DNA from: Holosporaceae bacterium
GTDB taxonomy: Bacteria; Pseudomonadota; Alphaproteobacteria; UBA3830
Direction: 5' to 3'
Assembly: GCA_031284345.1 (NCBI GenBank)
Contig: JAITAC010000085.1
Span: 1 to 6,754, forward strand
Length of the DNA: 6,754 bases
Part shown: positions 1-5,925 of the stretch, piece by piece
How positions within the stretch are numbered: position 1 is the first letter of the stretch
Layout: each line of letters opens with the position of its first letter
Translations under genes and position numbers: made by a program
Notes under the pieces: model-generated
Database searches by the model: none
What the model was told of the DNA's origin: nothing
The model's input: only the letters and a program-made list of their open reading frames with translations

Positions 1-60
1 TGATTCATAGGCATCTATATGCTCCATCACTTTCTTCCTAAAATCTTCCGAATATACCAT
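1..60 (-). CDS. IS630-family transposase, N-terminal fragment (cut by window edge)
   Basis: Reading the minus strand from the ATG at 60-58 gives 20 codons beginning MVYSEDFRKKVMEHIDAY and running off the window. The opening pattern, (M)xYSxDFRKKV followed by an acidic/aromatic stretch, is the usual start of IS630/Tc1-type transposases, just ahead of their helix-turn-helix DNA-binding domain. A strong Shine-Dalgarno, GGAGGT at 70-65, sits 4 bases before the ATG, which supports both the gene and its start. The catalytic DDE domain lies outside the window, so whether the element is intact cannot be judged. The transposase reads away from the M16 operon. The identification rests on 20 residues only; another HTH protein starting this way is possible but less likely. 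Confidence 0.6.
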   Translation of the reverse strand, partial: MVYSEDFRKKVMEHIDAYES

Positions 61-64
61 AAAT

Positions 65-70
65 ACCTCC
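65..70 (-). promoter_or_regulatory. Shine-Dalgarno site of the transposase
   Basis: GGAGGT on the minus strand ends 4 bases before the ATG at 60-58. It is the best ribosome binding site in the window and fixes the start of the truncated transposase gene. Confidence 0.6.
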
Positions 71-85
71 ACAATAAATATACAC

Positions 86-114
86 AGTATACGTCAAAAT
101 ACCGGAATACGCAA
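86..114 (-). promoter_or_regulatory. candidate promoter for the transposase
   Basis: On the minus strand a -10 like element TATACT (91-86, five of six consensus bases) lies 17 bases after TTGCGT (114-109, three of six). Position and spacing fit a sigma70 promoter giving a leader of about 20 bases before the transposase ATG. The -35 match is weak, so this is only a candidate. Confidence 0.25.
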
Positions 115-215
115 GCCGAGAATGCTATAACATTAAACGATTCGCAGTTTTGGAGTTTTCAACAGGATAATTCTGTCAGAGTTCGCAAAAATAGGACAAA
201 AAGTACAAAACAGAC

Positions 216-239
216 AAAAAATACGTTGAAACAACGTAT
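216..239 (-). terminator. candidate rho-independent terminator of the M16 operon
   Basis: ATACGTTG (221-228) and CAACGTAT (232-239) form a perfect 8-bp inverted repeat around a 3-base loop. On the minus strand the stem is followed directly by a run of T (220-216). Direction and place fit the end of the M16 operon, about 150 bases after the last stop codon. The stem has only three G-C pairs, so it would be a modest terminator. It could instead belong to the IS630 end and shield the element from outside transcription. Confidence 0.4.
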
Positions 240-360
240 CTATAACCTTAGCTGACTAATTCCTTAAACAATACATAACATTTTGTTTACAATATTTCCA
301 AAACTCAAAGATCTAAACAGACTCATAGTTATACGAGAAAAATATAAAGAGTAAAATAAC

Positions 361-378
361 ATTGCCAGCTATGGCAGT
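361..378 (-). terminator. weak hairpin directly after the third M16 gene
   Basis: TGCCA (363-367) and TGGCA (372-376) pair around a 4-base loop, 12 bases past the stop codon of the third M16 gene. On the minus strand a T-rich but interrupted stretch follows. The stem is short, so it may only stabilise the 3' end or have no function. Confidence 0.2.
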
Positions 379-387
379 TGGATGCTT

Positions 388-1797
388 CTAGTGGTATACT
401 ACTCTGGTTTTCATCTTTAAAATGTGTTTCTGAGGCAGCTGTCGCTTGGCAAATGAATTGATGCGTTTTGGATCGGCGTTTTTTACTCTGCTATCCAATG
501 TATATGTGTTCTGGACGCTTCTCCCGTATATATAATCGGCCAGTAGCCTGTCACCTATTTTATATAAATCGCAAAATAATCTTAGGTTATCGATTTTGCA
601 TATTTCACAAGCTTCATTCAAAAATTCGCGGGAAAAATTCTTGGTGCACATGGTGTGGATGAAGTATTCGTAGCTCTTTTCAACATCTAAGAGACTATTT
701 CTGGTTTTTGGTATAAGGTAGATTGTTTCGATGTTATCCTGATATTTTCGTTTGGATAACCATTTCATCATCTCTGTTTTCATCAATATAAGGAAGGCTT
801 CACGATGGAAAATCCAGAAGAATACATCGGCGAATTTTGTGTCGTCATCGTTGTGATTCGCTGGAATATTGTAGCAATAACCAAGAAAAGTTGGCATTTG
901 TCTTTGCCTGATGGTAACTTCGATCGAACTGCGATTTTCTTGGGAATGATCTTCCTCGTTATCTCTAGGCGACAATTTTTTCTCTGATATATTAGAGTTT
1001 TTCAAAACTGTTAACGTTTTACGTGGTGATAATTTGCTTATGGAAGACTGCAGTGCCTTCATCAAAATTTTGCTGCTGACGGCTCCACTCACCACAATGG
1101 ATAATGGACAGTCTTTATATTTTGCTGCAAAAAATTCCTTCACATCTGTCTCCGATGTGGCATTCATGACGCTTTTATTGAACAGATAACTGGAAGTCCT
1201 GTTCGCCAAAGCAATGCAATGTGTTACATTATTGTGGGCAATACACCAGGGATCAATATCGTCTATTTCATTTGCAATGATCAATTGTTTTTTGCACATT
1301 TCAAAATCTTCGATCGATATATCGCGAATGGACTCGCCGATGAAATCGAAAAAGTTTTTGATGTGCTTCGGATGCATTATGGCGGCGAGATTCGTCCATT
1401 CATACGAACTATCGGAAAAATAGTTAATTCCCAAATCGGAGAAGAGCTCATGCAGTTTTGTGTTTACGAGATTATGGGCAATTATCCTGGGAATTGCACT
1501 TTGATGAACCCTGCAGTCCCGGTATCCCACATGAAAAACTACATTAACCACAACCACCGGCATGGCGAAGTCTTCGTGCAGGAGAATTTTTATGCCATTG
1601 TTGAGGTTATATTCGTGACATTTTTGTTCGTTCTCAGCTGGTTGATCCTGGGAGGTACAATTGACCGAAGTGCAGATGAAAAAAAATTCAGTGGAGATGG
1701 CAAGTACGATCGCTCCCAAAAAGTGCATGAAATGAAAGTGTGATCCGCTTTTCTCTTGATTTGTTTTCATCTTTGTTAGGGTTTTTTTTGCTCGCAT
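388..1797 (-). CDS. degenerate M16-fold (insulinase-like) protein without zinc motif
   Basis: The product is 469 residues, the usual size of a single M16B chain. The fold assignment comes from the N-terminal half. The segment around residues 62-90 (EYNLNNGIKILLHE, then a hydrophobic strand ending VVFHVGYRD) matches the M16 opening 'LxNGLxVxxxxx...P.vxxxvxxxxGSRxD', and AIPRIIAH follows where active members have the zinc motif. That motif, HxxEH, reads RIIAH (104-108), so only the last His remains. The later zinc-binding Glu is also gone: CKKQLIIA (168-175) stands where the first gene has EKKAILEE. No R/Y motif is seen in the C-terminal half. A hydrophobic stretch at about 24-46 suggests an uncleaved anchor or a long signal peptide, so the protein is probably outside the cytoplasm. 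It is Cys-rich. The ATG at 1797 overlaps the second M16 gene by 22 bases and follows a GGTGG ribosome site. The next Met, codon 10, lacks one. Function unknown: an inactive scaffold or subunit is the best guess. Confidence 0.72.
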   Translation of the reverse strand: MRAKKTLTKMKTNQEKSGSHFHFMHFLGAIVLAISTEFFFICTSVNCTSQDQPAENEQKCHEYNLNNGIKILLHEDFAMPVVVVNVVFHVGYRDCRVHQSAIPRIIAHNLVNTKLHELFSDLGINYFSDSSYEWTNLAAIMHPKHIKNFFDFIGESIRDISIEDFEMCKKQLIIANEIDDIDPWCIAHNNVTHCIALANRTSSYLFNKSVMNATSETDVKEFFAAKYKDCPLSIVVSGAVSSKILMKALQSSISKLSPRKTLTVLKNSNISEKKLSPRDNEEDHSQENRSSIEVTIRQRQMPTFLGYCYNIPANHNDDDTKFADVFFWIFHREAFLILMKTEMMKWLSKRKYQDNIETIYLIPKTRNSLLDVEKSYEYFIHTMCTKNFSREFLNEACEICKIDNLRLFCDLYKIGDRLLADYIYGRSVQNTYTLDSRVKNADPKRINSFAKRQLPQKHILKMKTRVVYH

Positions 1798-3161
1798 TTT
1801 CCACCAACCACCATAAATAATATATTTTTTTCGTCCAAAAGCTCTTGCGCTATGTCATGCACATCCTTCAAAGTGACCGCTTCGATCCCGTTCAGGAAAT
1901 CTTCCAGAGCATTTTCTCCCAGATCACGGATCATGGCACCATAGAAAAAATGAAATACACTATACGATGTTCTCATCTTAACCAACGTACTTCCCTTTAA
2001 ATTGTGCTTGGCGAAGTCCAAATCCGATTGGGTTATTGATCCTGACCTGGCCTGCTTCAATATGTTTTTCATGGCATTTATGGCTTTTTCAACTTTTGAA
2101 TTGTCAGTCCGCAGCATTCCATGGTGCAAATCTGCATGCTTCATATGCTCCGCAGAAATATGTCCGCCATATATCAGACCGAGTTTTGTTCGTAATTCCG
2201 ATATCATCCTTGACTTAAATTCACCGCTACCTATTATGCGATAGAGCAGCATGGCGGCATATCTTTTGGCAGATTTTTTTGGCACTCCCTTTTGCACAAA
2301 TGTTATCGTACTCTGTACTTCGTCTACATAATAGCGCTTCACGTCTGGTTTAATCTCCGGCACACTATCAACGATGGTATCTGCGTTTGCTTCTCCGTTT
2401 TTTGTTTTAGACAGAATATTATCGACCAGCTGAATCGCTTCATTATCGGTTAAATTCCCGCAAATGCAGACTTCTGCGTTGGCCACCGTCAGGTATTTAT
2501 CTTTGTATTTTTTCAGATCATCAACGGTAAAATTGACGAAGTCCTCATCCTTTCCGTAGAAACCATTCCCATAGGGATGCGATTTAAAAATTAAAGCATA
2601 CATTTGGTCATTGAAAGCTGCATAGGGACTGTGTGAACTGGCTAGTATATCTCGGACTTCATCTTTTTCAAAGCGTGGTTCATTCATGAAGCTGGAAATC
2701 AGAGGTATCGCCTCCTGCGTGACAACTTTTGGCATGGTGATGAAGAATGATAGGCTGTCCTGATCTGCACTGCAGTTTATACTGCAGGATATGTCGCTGA
2801 ATGCCTTTTGCCTTTGAGTCCTGGAGTACTTCCCACTGCCGCAGTAGATAGTACTCGAGTAGAAAGAAGGAATGCCGGTCTTGCCTTTTTCCATGTATGC
2901 AGCTCCGGAATTCCTAAAATTTATTGCAATATGAGTTAGCTGAGTGCTGTCATTTTTCACAAAAAATAACTTTATTCCGCGATTGGTTTTCAGCTGCTTT
3001 GCTCTTGTGATTTTCTCAATTTTACTATTTTTCTCGGAGGATACCGCTATCTTGGGAACTACATTTGTCGGCGGCGCTGTCGGGTGTACCCGCTGCTGAA
3101 CACAAATTTGCGTTGCCACGATAAGAACAAAAATTCGGCAGCATAATCTATTCTTCATCAT
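1776..3161 (-). CDS. M16B peptidase family, non-catalytic (R/Y motif) subunit
   Basis: The product is 461 residues with a hydrophobic signal segment at about 8-22 and a Pro/Lys/Ser-rich linker to about residue 58. The M16 N-terminal domain follows. It has KTGIPSFYSS (94-103) where active members have KxGxAHxxEH, so all three motif residues are Ser and no zinc can bind. HPYGNGFYGKDEDF (195-208) and ANAEVCICGNL (227-237) are typical M16B landmarks. The C-terminal domain keeps the substrate-binding R/Y signature in ELRTKLGLIYGG (322-333, Arg324 and Tyr331), preceded by the usual GSGEFKSRM. This is the beta-type partner of heterodimeric M16B proteases: it completes the closed chamber and binds peptide while the neighbour cuts. 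It overlaps the catalytic gene by 14 bases, so translation is likely coupled. ATG codons at 3161 and 3158 are both possible starts. It ends in a Lys-rich tail encoded by eight A in a row. Confidence 0.88.
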   Translation of the reverse strand: MMKNRLCCRIFVLIVATQICVQQRVHPTAPPTNVVPKIAVSSEKNSKIEKITRAKQLKTNRGIKLFFVKNDSTQLTHIAINFRNSGAAYMEKGKTGIPSFYSSTIYCGSGKYSRTQRQKAFSDISCSINCSADQDSLSFFITMPKVVTQEAIPLISSFMNEPRFEKDEVRDILASSHSPYAAFNDQMYALIFKSHPYGNGFYGKDEDFVNFTVDDLKKYKDKYLTVANAEVCICGNLTDNEAIQLVDNILSKTKNGEANADTIVDSVPEIKPDVKRYYVDEVQSTITFVQKGVPKKSAKRYAAMLLYRIIGSGEFKSRMISELRTKLGLIYGGHISAEHMKHADLHHGMLRTDNSKVEKAINAMKNILKQARSGSITQSDLDFAKHNLKGSTLVKMRTSYSVFHFFYGAMIRDLGENALEDFLNGIEAVTLKDVHDIAQELLDEKNILFMVVGGKCEQKKP

Positions 3162-4458
3162 AATCTTCTTGCTCTAGCCTTGATATGGCGATGGGTTCGC
3201 TGCAAAAAACTTCACGGATTGCTTCGTTGCATTCCTGCTGAGACATTGTCTGGATGATTTCATCTTCTGCCATTATATTATCCAGCGAATGTCCATCCAT
3301 CAATGAGAATCCAATGCATTCCGCTAGATCCATAATATCATCATATTTATGGGCCATGGACAGTAGCTTTTGGCGCTTCACTGCATTGATTTCATCGTTC
3401 GTTAGGGCGGAATCGGATTGCAGTTTTTGTTTTAGGATATGCCATATTTTTTCTGCATCATCCAGATCATTTTTGCTGTTACCATTCAGCCAGATTGTAA
3501 CAATATCATGGGAAGAATTTGCGCTATAGAAGAATCCTATCTCAGCTCGCTTATCTGTGGCTGATTCTATGGTTTTTCTTATAATCGCCTCCGGTTGGTT
3601 AAGAGCCTGAAAAGCCAACGATAAACCTAAATATTTTCTGAAATTATCTTTTGCATGAAATGGTACAAGATATATGTAGGATGTACTGAAACCGCCTACT
3701 TCGGATGATTTACTGGTGATTGTTTTCACTACCTTCGATTGAACATTGTCATTTGTTTTTAGTATCGGTAAAGTTTTTTCCTTGAGCCCACCAAAGTATT
3801 TTTCCACCATAGGCTTGATCTGTTGGTAATCAACATCTCCCACCAACACCAATGTAGCATTGTTGGGAGCAAACCATTTGTTGTGGTAATCAAACAAATC
3901 CTGTTCCTGAAGCGATTCAATTTCGTGTTTCCATCCGATAACATTTATGCCGGCGGATGTTCTGTCAAAAATATTGGAATAAGTCGCTTCGCAGGATAAT
4001 GTTACCGGATTCGTATCGTACAATGTATTGCGTTCTTCCAAAATTGCCTTTTTTTCGGATGCAAATACTGCATGATCAATGTCAAATGAGTTCATGCGGG
4101 CGGATTCATACTTTAGAACTTCTTCCATATGTTCTTTGGGTACTACTTCATAAAAGCATATGCATCCTAGCCAAGTAAAAGCATTTTTTTCTGCTCCGAT
4201 TTCTTCAAGAAAATTGTTGAAAGCTCCGCCTTTGATGGCGTATGCCATGTGTTCCAGATAATGAGCAACGCCGGACTTTCCAACTGCATCGCACCTTGAT
4301 CCGCAGTTATACCAGACAGACATGTATACTATGGGCGCTGCCGGCTTCCTTACACAGACCACTCTGAGACCATTTTTTAGCGAAAAAGAAGTAAAATCAT
4401 GCTTCCCGTTGAGGGTAAATGCAACAATAAGACAACAAACAACAGAAAAAAACTTCAT
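3148..4458 (-). CDS. M16B zinc metallopeptidase, catalytic subunit
   Basis: The product is 436 residues with a short hydrophobic export signal (about 3-17), so it probably acts in the periplasm or at the envelope. The M16 opening (FSLKNGLRVVCV at 25-36, then CGSRCDAVGKSGVA) leads into the inverted zinc motif HYLEH (66-70). His66 and His70 bind zinc and Glu69 is the catalytic base. The third ligand is Glu142 in EKKAILEER (135-143), 72 residues after His70, as the family requires. NNATLVLVGDVD marks the usual end of the first subdomain. The C-terminal half is M16-like but lacks a clear R/Y motif, and the partner encoded next supplies it. This split is known for alphaproteobacterial M16B pairs. 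Likely substrates are unfolded peptides or leftover signal or targeting sequences, but nothing here names one. It is the first gene of the operon. The ATG follows a doubled AGAAGAT purine block. The C-terminus is acidic (EQEDYDEE). Confidence 0.92.
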   Translation of the reverse strand: MKFFSVVCCLIVAFTLNGKHDFTSFSLKNGLRVVCVRKPAAPIVYMSVWYNCGSRCDAVGKSGVAHYLEHMAYAIKGGAFNNFLEEIGAEKNAFTWLGCICFYEVVPKEHMEEVLKYESARMNSFDIDHAVFASEKKAILEERNTLYDTNPVTLSCEATYSNIFDRTSAGINVIGWKHEIESLQEQDLFDYHNKWFAPNNATLVLVGDVDYQQIKPMVEKYFGGLKEKTLPILKTNDNVQSKVVKTITSKSSEVGGFSTSYIYLVPFHAKDNFRKYLGLSLAFQALNQPEAIIRKTIESATDKRAEIGFFYSANSSHDIVTIWLNGNSKNDLDDAEKIWHILKQKLQSDSALTNDEINAVKRQKLLSMAHKYDDIMDLAECIGFSLMDGHSLDNIMAEDEIIQTMSQQECNEAIREVFCSEPIAISRLEQEDYDEE

Positions 4459-4465
4459 TTATAAT

Positions 4466-4479
4466 ATCTTCTATCTTCT
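4466..4479 (-). repeat. tandem AGAAGAT heptamer in the ribosome-binding region
   Basis: AGAAGAT occurs twice in direct succession on the minus strand (4479-4473 and 4472-4466), ending 7 bases before the ATG of the catalytic M16 gene. The nearer copy supplies a Shine-Dalgarno-like AGAAG about 9 bases from the start. The farther copy could be a standby site or the product of a small duplication. Confidence 0.4.
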
Positions 4480-4521
4480 ACGTCCAGAGTTGGCCTTCTC
4501 GGGCGTCAGGAAGATTCAAGT

Positions 4522-4585
4522 CACACTACCATAGCCAAGTTTATTCTAGCATCTTTTCGTCAAGACTAAAAACTATAGTAGTGTG
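4522..4585. repeat. 13-bp inverted repeat in the M16 operon leader
   Basis: CACACTACCATAG (4522-4534) and CTATAGTAGTGTG (4573-4585) are inverted copies with one mismatch, separated by 38 bases. In minus-strand RNA the mismatch becomes a G-U pair, so the arms could form a 13-bp stem. The arms also bracket the extended -10 element at 4543-4551, with centres about 51 bases apart, which is close to five helical turns. It is not a terminator in either direction, because no T-run follows the stem. Confidence 0.5.
4543..4551 (-). promoter_or_regulatory. candidate extended -10 promoter of the M16 operon
   Basis: On the minus strand TGC-TAGAAT (4551-4543) is an extended -10 element (TGn plus five of six -10 bases). 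No good -35 lies 16-18 bases upstream, which extended -10 promoters tolerate. Transcription would start near 4536, giving a leader of about 80 bases before the catalytic M16 gene. It lies between the two arms of the inverted repeat at 4522-4585. Confidence 0.3.
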
Positions 4586-4591
4586 TGGCGA

Positions 4592-4717
4592 TCATTTTTT
4601 TAAGAGCCCATTATATACCAAATCACGATGAGAATCATATCGAAAGGTATCTGAAATTGCAACAATATCGCGATGCCAAAATCCAACTTCTCGCCGTGAT
4701 TGGGTATAGTAGTTCAT
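4592..4717 (-). CDS. possible 41-residue ORF coupled to the lpoA-like gene
   Basis: An ATG at 4717-4715 shares an ATGA overlap with the stop codon of the LpoA-like gene and opens 41 codons ending LLKK. The arrangement is typical of translational coupling. The peptide is hydrophilic and rich in Arg, Asp and Tyr, with no signal peptide, no membrane segment and no family I recognise. It overlaps the candidate upstream promoter of the M16 operon. Only the overlap supports it, and an ATGA at a stop codon can arise by chance, so it is listed as a weak possibility. Confidence 0.15.
   Translation of the reverse strand: MNYYTQSRREVGFWHRDIVAISDTFRYDSHRDLVYNGLLKK
4610..4638 (-). promoter_or_regulatory. 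candidate upstream promoter of the M16 operon
   Basis: A perfect TATAAT (4615-4610, minus strand) has ATGATT (4638-4633, three of six) 17 bases upstream. Transcription would start near 4603 and the transcript would carry the whole inverted repeat at 4522-4585 as a leader hairpin. The -35 is poor and the region is AT-rich, so chance occurrence is a real possibility. Confidence 0.3.
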
Positions 4718-5925
4718 CTATTTATTTTCGCAATATCATGATCTTTCAGCTGATTGACCACGATATTCCGGCCGTTCACGTGACGCAAAGTCGATAAGCG
4801 GCGGCTAAGACCATATTTTTTATGCAGAGCAAACTCTCCCAGACATCCGGAAAAACTTCCGGAGAAAATGAAATTCTTATATGCCGAGTTCGAATGTAGC
4901 AATTCCGCTTCGTTTTCGGCAATTTTCTGAAAAATAATCTTCGAAATATCATAGGCGACGATGTCCAAAATGGATGGATTCTGCTCAAAAATTATTTTGT
5001 ACTTCGCTGAAAAATTCTCTAAGTCTTCGTTTTTGGCAAAGGCGAAGAGTGCTCCGTTCCAGGCTGCTTCATCCGCCAGCACGCAGGAGCTGAGGGTGAA
5101 GATTTTCCTGCTGCGGTAGCGATCAGCAACGTCGTCGTCATTGCCTGCTGAAACTTCTCGGAAAAAACGCTGCATTTTTTCCGGAACATTAAACGCCGGA
5201 TTTAGCGCAAAAACAGCTTTTTTATTGGAATTTTTTACGCATTTTCGTGCATTCTCCGCCGAAATGTGGACATATCTCATGACCTCCATGTCGCAATCCT
5301 CATCCAGTTCTTTTTCTATGCATCTCAGCAGAGTATCTCCGAATTCTCCTTCGGGAAGAGCAACAAAAATACTGTCGATTCCCATGAATTTTACAGTTGA
5401 AAACAATTGTCGAATCTCATCCTTGGGAGCTAATCCACATATGAAAACGTGATTGCCTTTGGCTTTTTCGTTGTTGGACAAGCTGAACAGCGGTACTGTT
5501 GGAAACAGGGCACTGAATTTTTTTATTTCACCATAAAATACGGGACCAATGATGGCTCTGAGATTGCGGTATTTCAGCTGGCTGTGAATCTGGTGCATAT
5601 CTAGATTTTTATCTGAACTGTCAATGACATATACGTCTATGTTGCGGTAATCCGATTCCTTCAATGAGATAAAGCAGGCCGCCAATATGCTGCGTCCGAC
5701 GGAGGCATTCTTGCCGGATAACGGAAGCGCCAACAAAATTGAATTTTCAGCTTTTTCGCCGATCATGCGCTCCAGATTAGGATCCAGCAGTGGATCGATG
5801 GCCGGTCGCCTGGCCTTTTGCGCCATTTCTTCTGTTTTCTTCTGAACTGTGCTCCTGTATACTGGAGAGCAGGCAGCCAGAGCAAATATCAACAGCAAAA
5901 GGAACTGTTTTATTGGGCGAAACAT
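4714..5925 (-). CDS. lpoA: LpoA-like penicillin-binding protein activator, outer-membrane lipoprotein
   Basis: From the ATG at 5925 the product is 403 residues. It opens with a basic n-region, a Leu-rich core (8-16) and the lipobox LAAC with Cys19. Ser at +2 predicts outer-membrane sorting. A helical linker (about 25-60) leads to a periplasmic-binding-protein-like fold: ILLALPLSGKNASVGRSI (63-80), IIGPVFYGEIKKF (125-137), VPLFSLSNN (144-152) and, near the end, FSGSFSGCLGEFALHKKYG. These match the C-terminal domain of LpoA (YraM), which stimulates PBP1A in peptidoglycan synthesis in E. coli. The N-terminal TPR domain of the roughly 680-residue enterobacterial protein is absent, as is usual for alphaproteobacterial homologues, so PBP activation here is inferred. 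A longer open frame starts at 6006 but would bury the signal peptide behind 27 residues. The GGAG site 6 bases before 5925 decides for the shorter form. The gene is divergent from rsmI, as in E. coli. Confidence 0.85.
   Translation of the reverse strand: MFRPIKQFLLLLIFALAACSPVYRSTVQKKTEEMAQKARRPAIDPLLDPNLERMIGEKAENSILLALPLSGKNASVGRSILAACFISLKESDYRNIDVYVIDSSDKNLDMHQIHSQLKYRNLRAIIGPVFYGEIKKFSALFPTVPLFSLSNNEKAKGNHVFICGLAPKDEIRQLFSTVKFMGIDSIFVALPEGEFGDTLLRCIEKELDEDCDMEVMRYVHISAENARKCVKNSNKKAVFALNPAFNVPEKMQRFFREVSAGNDDDVADRYRSRKIFTLSSCVLADEAAWNGALFAFAKNEDLENFSAKYKIIFEQNPSILDIVAYDISKIIFQKIAENEAELLHSNSAYKNFIFSGSFSGCLGEFALHKKYGLSRRLSTLRHVNGRNIVVNQLKDHDIAKINR
5899..5903 (+). promoter_or_regulatory. 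ribosome binding site supporting the rsmI TTG start
   Basis: AAGGA lies 9 bases before TTG at 5913. No ATG or GTG is in frame between the last plausible upstream position and the first conserved residues of RsmI, so this site plus TTG is the best available start. The site falls inside the antisense lpoA-like signal-peptide codons. Confidence 0.4.

Larger units (their letters stand above)
61..387. other. intergenic region between IS630 transposase and M16 operon
   Basis: No convincing gene is seen in these 327 bases. They hold the transposase leader and its possible promoter (65-114), a run of phased A-tracts (187-221), a perfect 8-bp hairpin with a T-run on the minus strand (216-239), and a weak 5-bp hairpin just after the third M16 gene (363-376). 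The outer end of the IS630 element must lie somewhere here. It cannot be placed, because its partner inverted repeat is outside the window and IS630 insertions leave only a TA duplication. An open frame on the plus strand at 19-255 is antisense to the transposase start and has the composition of translated non-coding AT-rich DNA. Confidence 0.6.

Noticed and set aside
19..255. 78-codon plus-strand open frame at the left edge
   Set aside because: It begins antisense to the transposase and then runs through A-rich non-coding DNA and the hairpin. It has no family resemblance.
1219..1743. 174-codon plus-strand open frame
   Set aside because: It lies wholly antisense to the third M16 gene, has no recognisable domain, and is best explained as a shadow of that gene's codon use.
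4495..4530. tRNA-like T-loop sequence (GATTCAAGTC)
   Set aside because: The flanking bases do not pair into a T stem and no anticodon or acceptor arms could be drawn around it.
4585..4797. 70-codon plus-strand open frame with GTG start
   Set aside because: About half of it is antisense to the lpoA-like C-terminus, it starts inside an inverted-repeat arm, and it has no ribosome site.
5141..5452. 103-codon plus-strand open frame, Ser/Phe-rich
   Set aside because: Antisense to the well-supported lpoA-like gene. The Ser runs are the complement of acidic codons in that gene.
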